Assembly: GCA_024275615.1 (NCBI GenBank)
Contig: JAJRYU010000598.1
Location: 1 to 12,967, forward strand
Length of the DNA: 12,967 nt
Direction: 5' to 3'
Source: Planctomycetota bacterium
Lineage (GTDB): Bacteria; Planctomycetota; GCA-002687715; DRQF01
Positions 12,772 through 12,967 of this stretch are shown here, one piece after another (within the stretch, counting starts at the first letter, position 1; the number at the start of each line of letters is the position of its first letter). Position numbers and translations under genes: made by a program. The notes below the pieces were generated by a model that worked only from the letters and a program-made list of their open reading frames with translations, had not been told where the DNA came from and did no database searches.

Positions 12772-12967
12772 TCATCTTTGTTTTGTCTCGTAGTAGTGCA
12801 AACGCCGGTAGAAGTCAGTGATTTGCGATTCGTGAAACTGATGGATGACGATCTTAGGTTTCTCGCGAACGATTTCTTTGAAGGCGTCACGAGTCTCATT
12901 GACTCCCGTGGGCCAAAGAAACTGACACTTTGAAAAATGCTCCGCCACGTAGGGGAGAAGGGCGATG
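12772..12967 (-). CDS. C-terminal end of an unidentified protein, possibly AlgX/AlgJ-like SGNH family (partial at the right edge)
   Basis: Reading the - strand from base 12966 gives 64 codons open to the window edge, ending in TGA (12774-12772). The encoded segment ALLPYVAEHFSKCQFLW, then REKPKIVIHQFHES, looks like real protein: balanced charge, regular hydrophobic spacing, and many codons ending in G or C. It resembles the last strand-helix region of AlgX/AlgJ-like SGNH proteins, where an LLP-x2-AEHF segment is followed by KPDVVI-type and ER-type motifs. Those proteins take part in polysaccharide O-acetylation. The match is by eye over 60 residues, so the family is a guess. It converges on the DprE1-like gene with 66 nt between stops. 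Confidence 0.5.
   Translation of the reverse strand, partial: IALLPYVAEHFSKCQFLWPTGVNETRDAFKEIVREKPKIVIHQFHESQITDFYRRLHYYETKQR

Noticed and set aside
12724..12933. + strand 69-codon frame at the right end
   Set aside because: It overlaps the better-supported - strand coding frame and has no recognisable motif or clear ribosome binding site.

Overview
The window is a bacterial ribosomal-protein super-cluster (the back half of S10, then spc-like and alpha-like blocks) followed by a short accessory stretch. All 22 ribosomal/secretion/transcription genes lie on the + strand, tightly packed, many joined by stop/start overlaps. The order is rpsC(partial)-rplP-rpmC-rpsQ-rplN-rplX-rplE-rpsN(type Z)-rpsH-rplF-rplR-rpsE-rplO-secY-adk, then a 183-nt gap, then rpmJ-rpsM-rpsK-rpsD-rpoA-rplQ. 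These products assemble both ribosomal subunits, build the Sec channel, supply adenylate kinase and supply the RNA polymerase alpha subunit.

Organism: the rpmD (L30) gene is missing between rpsE and rplO, infA and map are missing between adk and rpmJ, and RpoA begins MRIRWRNLELPNKV, close to what I remember from Planctomycetota. Together with zinc-ribbon S14, S4 and L36, this suggests a Planctomycetota or related PVC-type bacterium. That is an inference of moderate to low strength, because no 16S rRNA or other marker is present. Base composition looks moderate, somewhat above 50% GC by eye.

Regulatory layout: the spc block appears to end after adk at a hairpin plus T-rich tract (7152-7188), and the alpha-like block then restarts at rpmJ. 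The alpha block ends after rplQ at a strong intrinsic terminator (10464-10498), preceded by an elaborate nested inverted repeat (10382-10447). Smaller hairpins sit directly upstream of rpsH, rpsD and rpoA. The first two are plausible places for S8 and S4 autoregulation, but this is untested.

Accessory part: after the terminator come two coupled genes, a short-chain dehydrogenase (10557-11303) and an FAD-dependent oxidase (11305-12705). They resemble the mycobacterial DprE2/DprE1 pair that epimerises polyprenyl-phospho-ribose to polyprenyl-phospho-arabinose. The oxidase has Ala where the M. tuberculosis enzyme has the benzothiazinone-reactive Cys. A gene on the - strand enters from the right edge (12967-12772) and may be the C-terminus of an AlgX/AlgJ-like SGNH protein, which would fit a cell-surface polysaccharide neighbourhood. 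I saw no mobile element, CRISPR array, tRNA or rRNA. The most unusual content is this DprE1/DprE2-like pair.
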